Positions 1 through 5,791 of a stretch of 7,629 nt of DNA are shown piece after piece. Under the pieces are notes generated by a model. That model did no database searches and was not told the DNA's origin. It was given only the letters and a program-made list of their open reading frames with translations. Where the stretch lies: NCBI GenBank assembly GCA_029933365.1, contig JAOZOH010000128.1, forward strand, positions 1-7,629, given 5' to 3'. The position numbers and the translations under genes were made by a program. This DNA is from Desulfuromusa sp. GTDB taxonomy: Bacteria; Desulfobacterota; Desulfuromonadia; Desulfuromonadales; Geopsychrobacteraceae. Numbering within the stretch: position 1 is the stretch's first letter; every line of letters begins with the position of its first letter.

Positions 1-5
1 ACCAT

Positions 6-44
6 AAAAAAATGCCGGGCTGAAATCAGTTCAGTCCGGCATTT
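6..44 (-). terminator. Intrinsic terminator of the cytochrome gene
   Basis: Read on the minus strand, a 14-bp stem (arms at 30-43 and 11-24, one G-U type mismatch, 5-nt loop at 25-29) is GC-rich in its middle and runs straight into a seven-T tract (12 down to 6). The stem can be extended by the a10-t44 pair. It begins about 35 bases after the cytochrome stop codon, which is the expected place for a Rho-independent terminator. The opposite strand has only a short T stretch after the stem, so termination is mainly for leftward transcription. Confidence 0.92.
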
Positions 45-77
45 CAATAAAACTTCTAAGCGTACTAAGTATAATAT

Positions 78-413
78 TTATTTAGCTTTAACGTGACACT
101 CTTTACACTTGGTAGGACCTTTTTTCTTTTCCTTGTGGCAGTCTTTACAATTTTTATGGATAGCCATTTTATACTTGAGCTTCTTGCCATCAGTTTTTTT
201 ACCGTGACAGCTGCTACATTTTTCAAAACCTTCGGTGTGGTGACATACGTTACAGTCTGATTCCGCAGCTTGGTGTTTGGCATGATCAAAAGTAACCACA
301 CCTGTTTTTGATTTGTCCATTTTGATCACAGCAGGACCTTTGTCTTGAGCAACAGCAACAAATGCTGTCCCGACAAAAGCAGCAACAATCAGTAACACGA
401 CTAATTTTTTCAT
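78..413 (-). CDS. Periplasmic tetraheme cytochrome c, class III (c3/c7 family)
   Basis: This 111-residue protein should carry electrons in the periplasm, as related c7/PpcA and c3 proteins do between inner-membrane donors and terminal reductases or hydrogenases. It begins with a Sec signal peptide (KK, then a hydrophobic stretch, likely cleavage AVA|QD after residue 22). The mature part has four CXXCH heme sites: C54-H58, C66-H70, C89-H93 and C103-H107. The only other histidines are H44, H47, H59 and H86. That gives exactly eight, enough for four bis-His hemes, and their placement matches cytochrome c3 (FxHxxH, CXXCHH, H before the third heme). The C-terminal KGPTKCxECH resembles Desulfuromonas c7 and Geobacter PpcA, but those have three hemes and lack heme II. 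The mature protein is very rich in lysine. The ATG is preceded by GGGAGGA (421-427) at good spacing. The gene has its own promoter and terminator. The physiological partner cannot be told from the window. Confidence 0.93.
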   Translation of the reverse strand: MKKLVVLLIVAAFVGTAFVAVAQDKGPAVIKMDKSKTGVVTFDHAKHQAAESDCNVCHHTEGFEKCSSCHGKKTDGKKLKYKMAIHKNCKDCHKEKKKGPTKCKECHVKAK

Positions 414-420
414 CTGTAAT

Positions 421-427
421 TCCTCCC
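421..427 (-). promoter_or_regulatory. Strong Shine-Dalgarno of the cytochrome gene
   Basis: GGGAGGA on the minus strand lies 7 bases before the ATG. It is the strongest ribosome binding site in the window and fits an abundant electron carrier. Confidence 0.8.
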
Positions 428-433
428 TTTGAG

Positions 434-498
434 AATTAATTGGTTGGCAACCGGAGCCAAATTAAATCAAAAAGAACGCAACTGTCAACCAATTAATT
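434..498. repeat. 13-bp inverted repeat bracketing the cytochrome promoter (possible operator pair)
   Basis: AATTAATTGGTTG at 434-446 and its exact reverse complement at 486-498 are separated by 39 bases, with centres 52 bp apart, close to five helical turns. One arm overlaps the -35 box and the other lies just downstream of the predicted start site. The right arm contains the palindrome CAATTAATTG, and the left arm continues into GGTTG-G-CAACC (442-452). This layout suits a dimeric repressor that bridges two sites. The regulator is unknown, and the function is inferred from symmetry and position only. Confidence 0.5.
461..488 (-). promoter_or_regulatory. Sigma70-type promoter of the cytochrome gene
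   Basis: On the minus strand a perfect -35 TTGACA (complement of 483-488) is followed after 16 bases by TTTAAT (complement of 461-466), a 5/6 match to the -10 consensus. Transcription would start near 454, giving a leader of about 40 bases. AT-rich DNA lies just upstream (490-520) and could act as an UP element. The arms of a perfect 13-bp inverted repeat overlap the -35 box and the region just after the start site. Confidence 0.7.
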
Positions 499-502
499 GT
501 AT

Positions 503-514
503 ATTGTATACAAT
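503..514. promoter_or_regulatory. 12-bp perfect palindrome ATTGTATACAAT, candidate regulator site
   Basis: A perfect 12-bp palindrome lies between the purE stop codon and the cytochrome -35 box, about 15 bp upstream of that box. Its left half is preceded by another copy of ATTGTAT (496-502), forming a tandem repeat. Palindromes with a GTATAC core are common binding sites of dimeric GntR-type and similar regulators. It is too AT-rich to be a terminator. No cognate regulator is in the window, so the role is inferred. Confidence 0.35.
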
Positions 515-524
515 TAAAAGTTGA

Positions 525-1049
525 CTAAATCAGTCCATCGTCTGCCATTTTCCCCTGTACCACCTCCGACTTCTTAACCACTCCCGCAGCCATATCCTGT
601 TTGAATTGCAATAGTTTCGCCTCCAATTCAGGATCCTCCGTTGCCAGCATTCGTGCTGCAAAAATACCAGCATTCCGCGAGCCTGCCGAACCGATAGCCA
701 TGGTTGCAACGGGAATTCCTGCAGGCATCTGCACCATTGCCAACAATGCATCCAAACCACGCATGGAGGTTGCGTCAATGGGTACGGCAATCACCGGCAG
801 CATCGTCTCTGCAGCGACCACACCAGCTAAGTGAGCTGCCGCACCAGCACCAGCAATCAATATTTTAATGCCTCTCTCACGTGCACCGCGCACATACTTA
901 AGAGTCCGTTCTGGAGTGCGATGCGCACTGGAAACAATCATTTCAAAAGGAACTTCAAACTGTTTCAAAATTTTAGCTGATTCAACCATGATGTCATAGT
1001 CGCTATCACTGCCCATCAAAATTCCGACAACCGGCTTTTTATCACTCAT
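525..1049 (-). CDS. purE: N5-carboxyaminoimidazole ribonucleotide mutase, class I PurE
   Basis: PurE makes CAIR in de novo purine synthesis in the cytosol. The 174-residue length and motifs fit class I: MGSDSD at 12-17, the catalytic SAHRTP at 41-46 with H43, AGAGAAAHLAG at 66-76, and VQMPAGIPVATMAIG at 106-120. The usual HLPG is HLAG here, and the GAANA-type segment is SRNAG; both look like tolerated family variation. Class I enzymes normally act on N5-CAIR made by PurK, and no purK is in the window. The ATG is preceded by GGGAG at 1061-1065 with a rather long 11-base gap. The gene lies 188 bp after purD, separated by a hairpin repeat, so it may be co-transcribed or have its own weak promoter. 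No clear terminator follows its TAG stop. Confidence 0.96.
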   Translation of the reverse strand: MSDKKPVVGILMGSDSDYDIMVESAKILKQFEVPFEMIVSSAHRTPERTLKYVRGARERGIKILIAGAGAAAHLAGVVAAETMLPVIAVPIDATSMRGLDALLAMVQMPAGIPVATMAIGSAGSRNAGIFAARMLATEDPELEAKLLQFKQDMAAGVVKKSEVVQGKMADDGLI

Positions 1050-1115
1050 TTTTTCTATATCTCCCAGTTTTAATAGTCATACATAAATTGAACACGATGG
1101 ATACAATGGAAATGC

Positions 1116-1237
1116 TGGCTAAGCAAAAATTTCGTCCTGCAAGGCTTGGTATTTTTTCAGGGGCGAAGACATACATCAGTATGTCGAGATCCTGAAAAAA
1201 TGACGTAACGCAGCAGGGCGGACTTTTTGCAACGCCA
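1116..1237. repeat. Long imperfect hairpin repeat in the purD-purE gap
   Basis: About 120 bp fold back on themselves. The outer arms GCAAAAA (1123-1129) and ACTTTTTGC (1222-1230), a middle block TTTTTTCAGG (1152-1161) with CCTGAAAAAA (1191-1200), and a perfect inner arm GACATAC/GTATGTC (1168-1174, 1179-1185) around a 4-base ATCA loop all pair, separated by mismatched segments. A short TGGC/GCCA extension reaches the base just before the purD stop codon. The mix of conserved and mismatched segments suggests a degenerate dispersed element such as a REP- or MITE-like sequence, rather than a simple terminator, because no clean T tract follows. The family assignment is not proven from one copy. 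Confidence 0.6.
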
Positions 1238-2509
1238 TCAGCGATTCAGTGCCCTGGCACCGATATCGTGTCGAAAATGGACCTTATCCCAATGGATAAC
1301 CTTAACTCCGGCATACGCTTTATCAATAGCTTCTCTAACGGTATCCCCCAACCCGGTTACCCCGAGCACCCGCCCCCCCTGGTTGACAATCTGACCATCT
1401 TTCAAGGCTGTCCCGGCATGAAAAACCATTAAATCTTCTATTTCAGCAGCCCTATCAAGACCACTGATTGGCAGATTTTTTTCGTATGCCCCCGGATAAC
1501 CACCACTGGCCAGCACCACGCAAACAGCCGCTTTGTCGTGCCAATCGATAGAATCCTGTTGCAACTCTCCACGGGCACAGGCTTGCAATACCGGAACAAT
1601 GTCCGATTTCATCCGCATCAGTAACGGCTGTGCTTCAGGATCACCAAAGCGAGCATTGTATTCCACCACGCGAGGCTTGCCATTTTTGATCATCAGTCCG
1701 ACATAGAGGATTCCACTGTATGGACAACCATCCGCAGCCATCCCGTCAATCGTCGGCTTAACAATGGTATCAACAATAATTTGATAGAGGTCATCGGTGA
1801 CAACCGGAGCTGGTGAATATGCCCCCATGCCGCCGGTATTGGGCCCCTCATCATTGTCGTTGACCCGCTTATGATCCTGTGATGAAGCGAGCGGCAGAAT
1901 ATTTTTACCGTCAGTAAAAGCAAAAAAAGAGGCCTCTTCACCATCCATGAACTCTTCAATGACAACACTGGCGCCTGCCGCACCAAAAACCTGATCAAGC
2001 ATGATATCGTCAACAGCAGCAATTGCTTGCTCTTCGGTCATAGCAACAATGACGCCCTTCCCCGCCGCCAGGCCATCTGCCTTGACAACAATCGGGGCTC
2101 CTTGTTCACGGATATAGGCAACCGCCTGAGCATGGTCGGAAAAACTCTGATAAGCCGCTGTCGGGATCTTATAACGAGCCATCAGGTCTTTGGAGAATCG
2201 CTTACTCCCTTCAATCTGAGCAGCCGCTTTATTGGGCCCGAATATTTCCAACCCGGCGGCCTGAAAGACATCGACGATTCCCATCGTCAGCGGCACCTCC
2301 GGCCCAACCACCGTCAAATCAATTTTCTCCGCCAGAGCGAAATCAAGCAAAGCAGCAATTTCATCGGCACCAATATGGACACATTCAGCCAATTCAGCAA
2401 TTCCAGGATTTCCCGGCGCGCAGTAAATCTGCTCCACCAGTAGCGACTGAGAAATTTTCCAAACCAAAGTGTGCTCACGACCACCACCACCGACAACCAG
2501 AATTTTCAT
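1238..2509 (-). CDS. purD: Phosphoribosylamine-glycine ligase (GAR synthetase)
   Basis: PurD joins glycine to phosphoribosylamine using ATP, the second step of purine synthesis. The 423-residue protein is full length for the family and has the ATP-grasp layout. The N domain has GGGGREH at 7-13 and GPEVPL at 69-74. The ATP-grasp core has VVKADGLAAGKGV at 141-153, the signature region DHKRVNDNDEGPNTGGMGAY at 212-231, and the metal and phosphate-binding VVEYNARFGDPEAQ at 281-294. A C-terminal domain contains the VVLASGGYPG segment at 331-340. The ATG is set by GGAG (2517-2520) with a 7-base gap. It follows purH by 121 bp and precedes purE, consistent with a pur transcription unit interrupted by repeats. 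Nothing suggests damage. Confidence 0.98.
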   Translation of the reverse strand: MKILVVGGGGREHTLVWKISQSLLVEQIYCAPGNPGIAELAECVHIGADEIAALLDFALAEKIDLTVVGPEVPLTMGIVDVFQAAGLEIFGPNKAAAQIEGSKRFSKDLMARYKIPTAAYQSFSDHAQAVAYIREQGAPIVVKADGLAAGKGVIVAMTEEQAIAAVDDIMLDQVFGAAGASVVIEEFMDGEEASFFAFTDGKNILPLASSQDHKRVNDNDEGPNTGGMGAYSPAPVVTDDLYQIIVDTIVKPTIDGMAADGCPYSGILYVGLMIKNGKPRVVEYNARFGDPEAQPLLMRMKSDIVPVLQACARGELQQDSIDWHDKAAVCVVLASGGYPGAYEKNLPISGLDRAAEIEDLMVFHAGTALKDGQIVNQGGRVLGVTGLGDTVREAIDKAYAGVKVIHWDKVHFRHDIGARALNR

Positions 2510-2528
2510 AATAAAGCTCCATCAATTG

Positions 2529-2613
2529 AACCACAGAGGTACTGAGACACCGAGAAAACCCAAAAAAGGTAAATATCTAAACCAAATCTCAGTGACTCTG
2601 TGTCTCAGTGGTT
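2529..2613. repeat. Imperfect inverted repeat of CACAGAG/ACTGAG units in the purH-purD gap
   Basis: Arms of 27 bases at 2529-2555 and 2587-2613 are imperfectly complementary around a 31-base loop. They share AACCAC, GAG, AC, GAG, AC and GAGA blocks in register. Each arm is built from 8-9-base units (CACAGAG, ACTGAG, CACCGAG), so it is both a short tandem repeat and a hairpin. Similar ACCACAGAG-type intergenic sequences are, as far as I recall, widespread in deltaproteobacterial genomes. No T tract follows on either strand, so it is probably not a terminator. Confidence 0.6.
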
Positions 2614-2630
2614 ACATTCATATAGGCATC

Positions 2631-4196
2631 TCAGTGCCGGAAGTGGCGCATTCCGGTGAAAATCATCGCAATCCCCGCCTCATCCGCTGCAGCAATCACC
2701 TCTTCATCGCGGATCGACCCGCCCGGCTGGATAACGGCGGTGATGCCGACAGCAGCGGCGTTATCGATTCCATCGCGGAAGGGGAAAAAAGCATCCGAAG
2801 CCATAGAGGCACCGTTAACATCCAGCCCGGCATGTTCGGCTTTGATCGCGGCAATTCGTGCCGAGTTGACTCGGCTCATCTGTCCGGCACCAACACCGAT
2901 CGTCATGCCATCTTTGCAATAAACAATGGCGTTTGACTTGACAAATTTGGCCACCCGCCAAGCAAAATCAAGATCTTGGTGCTCTTTATCGGTCGGTGCC
3001 CGTTTGGTGACAACCTGCAAATCTGCACTCAACAACAGATCAGCCTCCTGTACCAACAAGCCGCCGTTTACTCTCTTATAATCAAGTCTCTGGGCATTTT
3101 CTGCCGGCCACTCACCGCATTCGAGTAGACGCACATTCTTCTTTGCAGCAATAATTTCTGGAACAGCCGCGGCAACCTTAGGCGCAATAATGACCTCGAC
3201 AAACTGCTGGTCAACAATGGCCTGAGCTGTTTCAGCATCAAGTTCCCGATTAACAGCAATGATGCCACCAAAAGAGGATTCTGGGTCGGTAGAAAAAGCC
3301 CTCTGGTAGGCATCAAGTAAGGTAGCACCTGTCGCCACACCGCAGGGGTTAGCGTGCTTAACGATGACGCAGGCCGGTGCTTCACCGAACTGTTTGATGC
3401 ACTCAAGAGCTGCATCGGTATCACCAATATTATTGTAGGAGAGAGCCTTACCCTGTAGTTGGCGCGCCGTTGCAATTGAAGCTTCAGCAATATTTCTTTC
3501 TACATAAAATGCCGCTTTCTGGTGAGGATTTTCACCATAACGCATCCCTTGGGCTTTTTGAAATTGCAGAGTCAGGGTTGGAGCAAAATCGGCTGCATCC
3601 TTGCTGGTTCTCTTTCCAAGCCAGTTGGAAATCGCGCCATCATAAGCTGCAGTATGTTGATAAACCTTGACTCCCAGCTGGAAGTTAGTTGCCACCGAAA
3701 CTTCGCCACTGTTCTGCTTCATTTCGGCAATAACAACCTCATAATCAGACGGGTCAACCAGAACGGTGACAAATTTGTTATTTTTCGCCGCACTGCGCAG
3801 CATGGTTGGTCCGCCAATATCAATATTTTCAATGGCATCTTCCAGACTGCATCCCTCCTTGGCCACCATCGCCTCAAAAGGATAAAGATTAACGACCACC
3901 ATATCGATCGGCTCAATATCGTGCTGTGCCATCGCATTGACATGCTCAGGATTATCGCGCAGCCCAAGCAGCGCACCATGAACCTTCGGGTGTAAAGTTT
4001 TCACCCGCCCATCCATCATTTCTGGAAAACCAGTATAGTCAGCAACATCCATCACCGGAATTCCAGCATCGCGGATCAATTTGGCCGTTCCTCCGGTTGA
4101 TAACAGTTCCACTCCGAAACTATTCAATTCACGAGCCAGATCTACAACTCCGGTTTTATCAGATACTGAAATCAATACACGTTTGATAGCAGCCAT
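2631..4196 (-). CDS. purH: Bifunctional AICAR formyltransferase / IMP cyclohydrolase
   Basis: PurH does the last two steps to IMP: formyl transfer from 10-formyl-THF to AICAR, then ring closure. From the ATG at 4196 it is 521 residues, normal for the family. The N-terminal MGS-like cyclohydrolase domain has SVSDKTG at 10-16, [14 protein letters not shown] at 33-46, [13 protein letters not shown] at 62-74, NLYPF at 103-107 and [13 protein letters not shown] at 127-139. The transformylase domain has RYGENPHQ at 219-226, KHANPCG at 280-286 (K280 and H281 are the expected catalytic pair), [10 protein letters not shown] at 302-311, KSNAIVYC at 420-427 and [12 protein letters not shown] at 467-478. 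An upstream TTG at 4223 is in frame but has no ribosome binding site. The ATG has AAGGA (4203-4207) 6 bases before it, so I use the ATG. Alr lies 216 bp upstream on the same strand. Confidence 0.98.
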   Translation of the reverse strand: MAAIKRVLISVSDKTGVVDLARELNSFGVELLSTGGTAKLIRDAGIPVMDVADYTGFPEMMDGRVKTLHPKVHGALLGLRDNPEHVNAMAQHDIEPIDMVVVNLYPFEAMVAKEGCSLEDAIENIDIGGPTMLRSAAKNNKFVTVLVDPSDYEVVIAEMKQNSGEVSVATNFQLGVKVYQHTAAYDGAISNWLGKRTSKDAADFAPTLTLQFQKAQGMRYGENPHQKAAFYVERNIAEASIATARQLQGKALSYNNIGDTDAALECIKQFGEAPACVIVKHANPCGVATGATLLDAYQRAFSTDPESSFGGIIAVNRELDAETAQAIVDQQFVEVIIAPKVAAAVPEIIAAKKNVRLLECGEWPAENAQRLDYKRVNGGLLVQEADLLLSADLQVVTKRAPTDKEHQDLDFAWRVAKFVKSNAIVYCKDGMTIGVGAGQMSRVNSARIAAIKAEHAGLDVNGASMASDAFFPFRDGIDNAAAVGITAVIQPGGSIRDEEVIAAADEAGIAMIFTGMRHFRH

Positions 4197-4202
4197 GGGG
4201 TT

Positions 4203-4207
4203 TCCTT
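4203..4207 (-). promoter_or_regulatory. Ribosome binding site that fixes the purH start
   Basis: AAGGA on the minus strand lies 6 bases before ATG 4196. This supports the 521-residue form over a 530-residue form starting at TTG 4223, which has no comparable signal. Confidence 0.75.
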
Positions 4208-4238
4208 TCGAGGGTAATATCAAAAAAGTTATTGGGAT

Positions 4239-4279
4239 AAAAAAACAGCGAAACAGCCACCTTTCGGCACCGTCTGGCT
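4239..4279 (-). terminator. Possible weak terminator or attenuator in the purH leader
   Basis: On the minus strand AGCCA and TGGCT can pair around a CC-GAAA-GG cap with a bulge. An alternative CGAAA/TTTCG stem overlaps it. A seven-T tract (4245 down to 4239) follows, about 45 bases before the purH ATG. It could end alr transcription or attenuate purH. The stems are short and bulged, so this is a tentative call. Confidence 0.3.
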
Positions 4280-4412
4280 AATTTTGCATGTATTTAAAGT
4301 TTGTACGCTATTTAATATCTGAAATGAAGAGTGTTTTTGGGCCAGTTTGATTAACTGGAAATTGAATGGTTTATTAGCATGATCCCCCCCCCGCTGACAA
4401 CCGCTTTTAACG

Positions 4413-5543
4413 TTACGATTCTGGCAAATAGTGCCGCGGAACCCGGTTACCGATACGGCAAAAAATTTCGTAGGAGATTGTATTCAGCTGTTCGGCCCAA
4501 TCATCTCCAAGGATTGATAGTCCATCGGCAGAGCCCAGCAAGGTGACACAATCACCAATAGCAACATCTGGAACAGCGCTGACATCCAGCATGATCCAGT
4601 CCATGCAAACTCTGCCAATAACCGGGATTTTCTGTCCCCGCAGAATCCCCTGGCCGCAATTACTGAGCAGGCGGTTGTAGCCATCCGCATAGCCGATTGG
4701 CAGCACCGCAACCCGCATATCAGCATGAGCGTGATAACAGTGGCCATAGGAAATACCACTGCCTGTGGGCAACTGACGCAGTTGGGCAATACAGCTGCGC
4801 AAATGCATAACCGGCTGTAAATCTAACTTAGCGGAGAAATCGGGCCCGGGAAGACCGCCATAGAGCATGATTCCGGGGCGCGCTAGGGTACACTCAGGGC
4901 ACTCCCAGCCACTCAATCCGGCACTGTTATTGAGGTGAATTTCACGCGGTTCAACCCCAGCCTCACGTACCATTTGTAACATCATCCGAAATTGTATCTG
5001 CTGGTCTATCGTTACTGTGGAACTCAACTCATCAGCGCAGGCCAGATGGGACATGAAGCCTTCAATCACCAGTCCATCCAGTTGGTGCAACTGCGGTAGA
5101 AATTCCTGCAATTGCTCGGGGAGAAAACCAACTCGCCCCATACCGCTGTCAACTTTCAAGTGGACCTTCAACTGCCGTTGCTGCAGTTTCGCCTCCGCAT
5201 TAAGTCGCAAGGCCGTATCCACATCCAGCAATGTTGGCATTAAATCATGCTGGAAAAAAGCACCTTCCTGGCCGGGAAAGCAGCTACCAAAAACCAGTAA
5301 ACTATCGGTAATCCCGGCACGACGTAATTCCAACGCCTCCTCCAGAGTTGCCACAGCATAATCACAAATCCCGAAAGTTTGCAAAGCCTGAGTAACGGGA
5401 ACGGCACCATGACCATAGGCATCAGCTTTCACAACCGCCAGAACACGCTGGGCAGGAGAACATAAGTCTACTGCCTGTTGTAAATTATGGCTTAATGCCG
5501 ACAAGTCAATTTCTGCCCAGGTCGGGCGGGAAGAACAAGTCAT
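4413..5543 (-). CDS. alr: Alanine racemase
   Basis: Alr interconverts L- and D-alanine with PLP and supplies D-Ala for peptidoglycan. From ATG 5543 it is 376 residues, normal for the family. The N-terminal TIM barrel carries the PLP lysine in AVVKADAYGHG (K39), SGMGRVG at 133-139 (R137 near the cofactor), HLNNSAG at 203-209 and ARPGIMLYGG at 221-230, whose R222 contacts the PLP ring nitrogen. The C-terminal beta domain carries the second catalytic base in GISYGHCY (Y266), then GYADGYNR at 284-291 and GRVCMDWIMLDV at 310-321. A TTG at 5561 would add six residues but has no ribosome binding site. ATG 5543 has GGGAG at 5555-5559, with a long 11-base gap. It is the first leftward gene and diverges from thiED. 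No clear terminator follows before purH. Confidence 0.97.
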   Translation of the reverse strand: MTCSSRPTWAEIDLSALSHNLQQAVDLCSPAQRVLAVVKADAYGHGAVPVTQALQTFGICDYAVATLEEALELRRAGITDSLLVFGSCFPGQEGAFFQHDLMPTLLDVDTALRLNAEAKLQQRQLKVHLKVDSGMGRVGFLPEQLQEFLPQLHQLDGLVIEGFMSHLACADELSSTVTIDQQIQFRMMLQMVREAGVEPREIHLNNSAGLSGWECPECTLARPGIMLYGGLPGPDFSAKLDLQPVMHLRSCIAQLRQLPTGSGISYGHCYHAHADMRVAVLPIGYADGYNRLLSNCGQGILRGQKIPVIGRVCMDWIMLDVSAVPDVAIGDCVTLLGSADGLSILGDDWAEQLNTISYEIFCRIGNRVPRHYLPES

Positions 5544-5554
5544 TGCTAAAGCTT

Positions 5555-5559
5555 CTCCC
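5555..5559 (-). promoter_or_regulatory. Probable ribosome binding site of alr
   Basis: GGGAG on the minus strand lies 11 bases before ATG 5543. It would fall inside the coding sequence if translation began at TTG 5561, which favours the ATG. Confidence 0.55.
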
Positions 5560-5652
5560 AAAGGTAAAAAGGGTCATTGATTATCCATATTGACTCCATA
5601 AATTTATACTTCCGGGGCCTTCCTGTAAAGGAACAATAGACTTAAAGATTAA

Positions 5653-5681
5653 TTGACACCAAGATTTTATGCTGTTATGAT
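5653..5681 (+). promoter_or_regulatory. Near-consensus sigma70 promoter of thiED
   Basis: TTGACA (5653-5658), a 17-base spacer and TATGAT (5676-5681) give 11 of 12 consensus bases at ideal spacing. The start would be near 5688, leaving a leader of about 100 bases before the thiED ATG. There is no THI box in that leader, so thiED does not appear to be under direct riboswitch control. Confidence 0.8.
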
Positions 5682-5726
5682 TCCAAACTAATTTTGGAAT
5701 TCTCATTCTAAAATTTTCAGAATTCC
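5680..5726. repeat. Overlapping inverted repeats at the thiED start site
   Basis: ATTCCAAA (5680-5687) pairs with TTTGGAAT (5693-5700). The overlapping GGAATTCT (5696-5703) pairs perfectly with AGAATTCC (5719-5726). The two pairings share bases, so they are mutually exclusive as RNA hairpins, and as DNA they make three related half-sites. Their position at +1 to about +40 of the predicted thiED promoter would suit a repressor site. No T tract follows, so it is not a terminator. Confidence 0.45.
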
Positions 5727-5778
5727 TATTTACACAACATAAACGACAAGTTATCAATCTTGTCACCATATTAATTAT

Positions 5779-5784
5779 AAGGAG
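5779..5784 (+). promoter_or_regulatory. Strong ribosome binding site that fixes the thiED start
   Basis: AAGGAG lies 7 bases before ATG 5792. An in-frame TTG at 5786 is only one base past this site, too close to be used, so ATG 5792 is chosen. Confidence 0.85.
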
Positions 5785-5791
5785 ATTGCCA

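Noticed and set aside
1116..1237. purD terminator
   Set aside because: The structure is far longer and more mismatched than a terminator, and no clean T tract follows the stem on the minus strand.
2027..2443. 138-residue plus-strand frame inside purD, and similar antisense frames in purH and alr
   Set aside because: They lie wholly within clearly assigned genes, have no ribosome sites or recognisable motifs, and are shadows of the real coding frame.
4197..4223. Longer purH starting at TTG 4223 (530 residues)
   Set aside because: No ribosome binding site precedes it, while ATG 4196 has AAGGA at good spacing and gives the usual family length.
4197..4412. ZTP or purine riboswitch in the purH leader
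   Set aside because: I looked for the conserved cores expected upstream of purH (such as the CCGCCUGGGCA end of the ZTP motif) and did not find them on either strand.
5544..5561. Longer alr starting at TTG 5561
   Set aside because: It lacks a ribosome site, and the only GGGAG nearby would then be inside the coding sequence.
5581..5769. 62-residue minus-strand frame between alr and thiED
   Set aside because: It overlaps the thiED promoter, has an odd composition and resembles no known protein. I treat it as non-coding.
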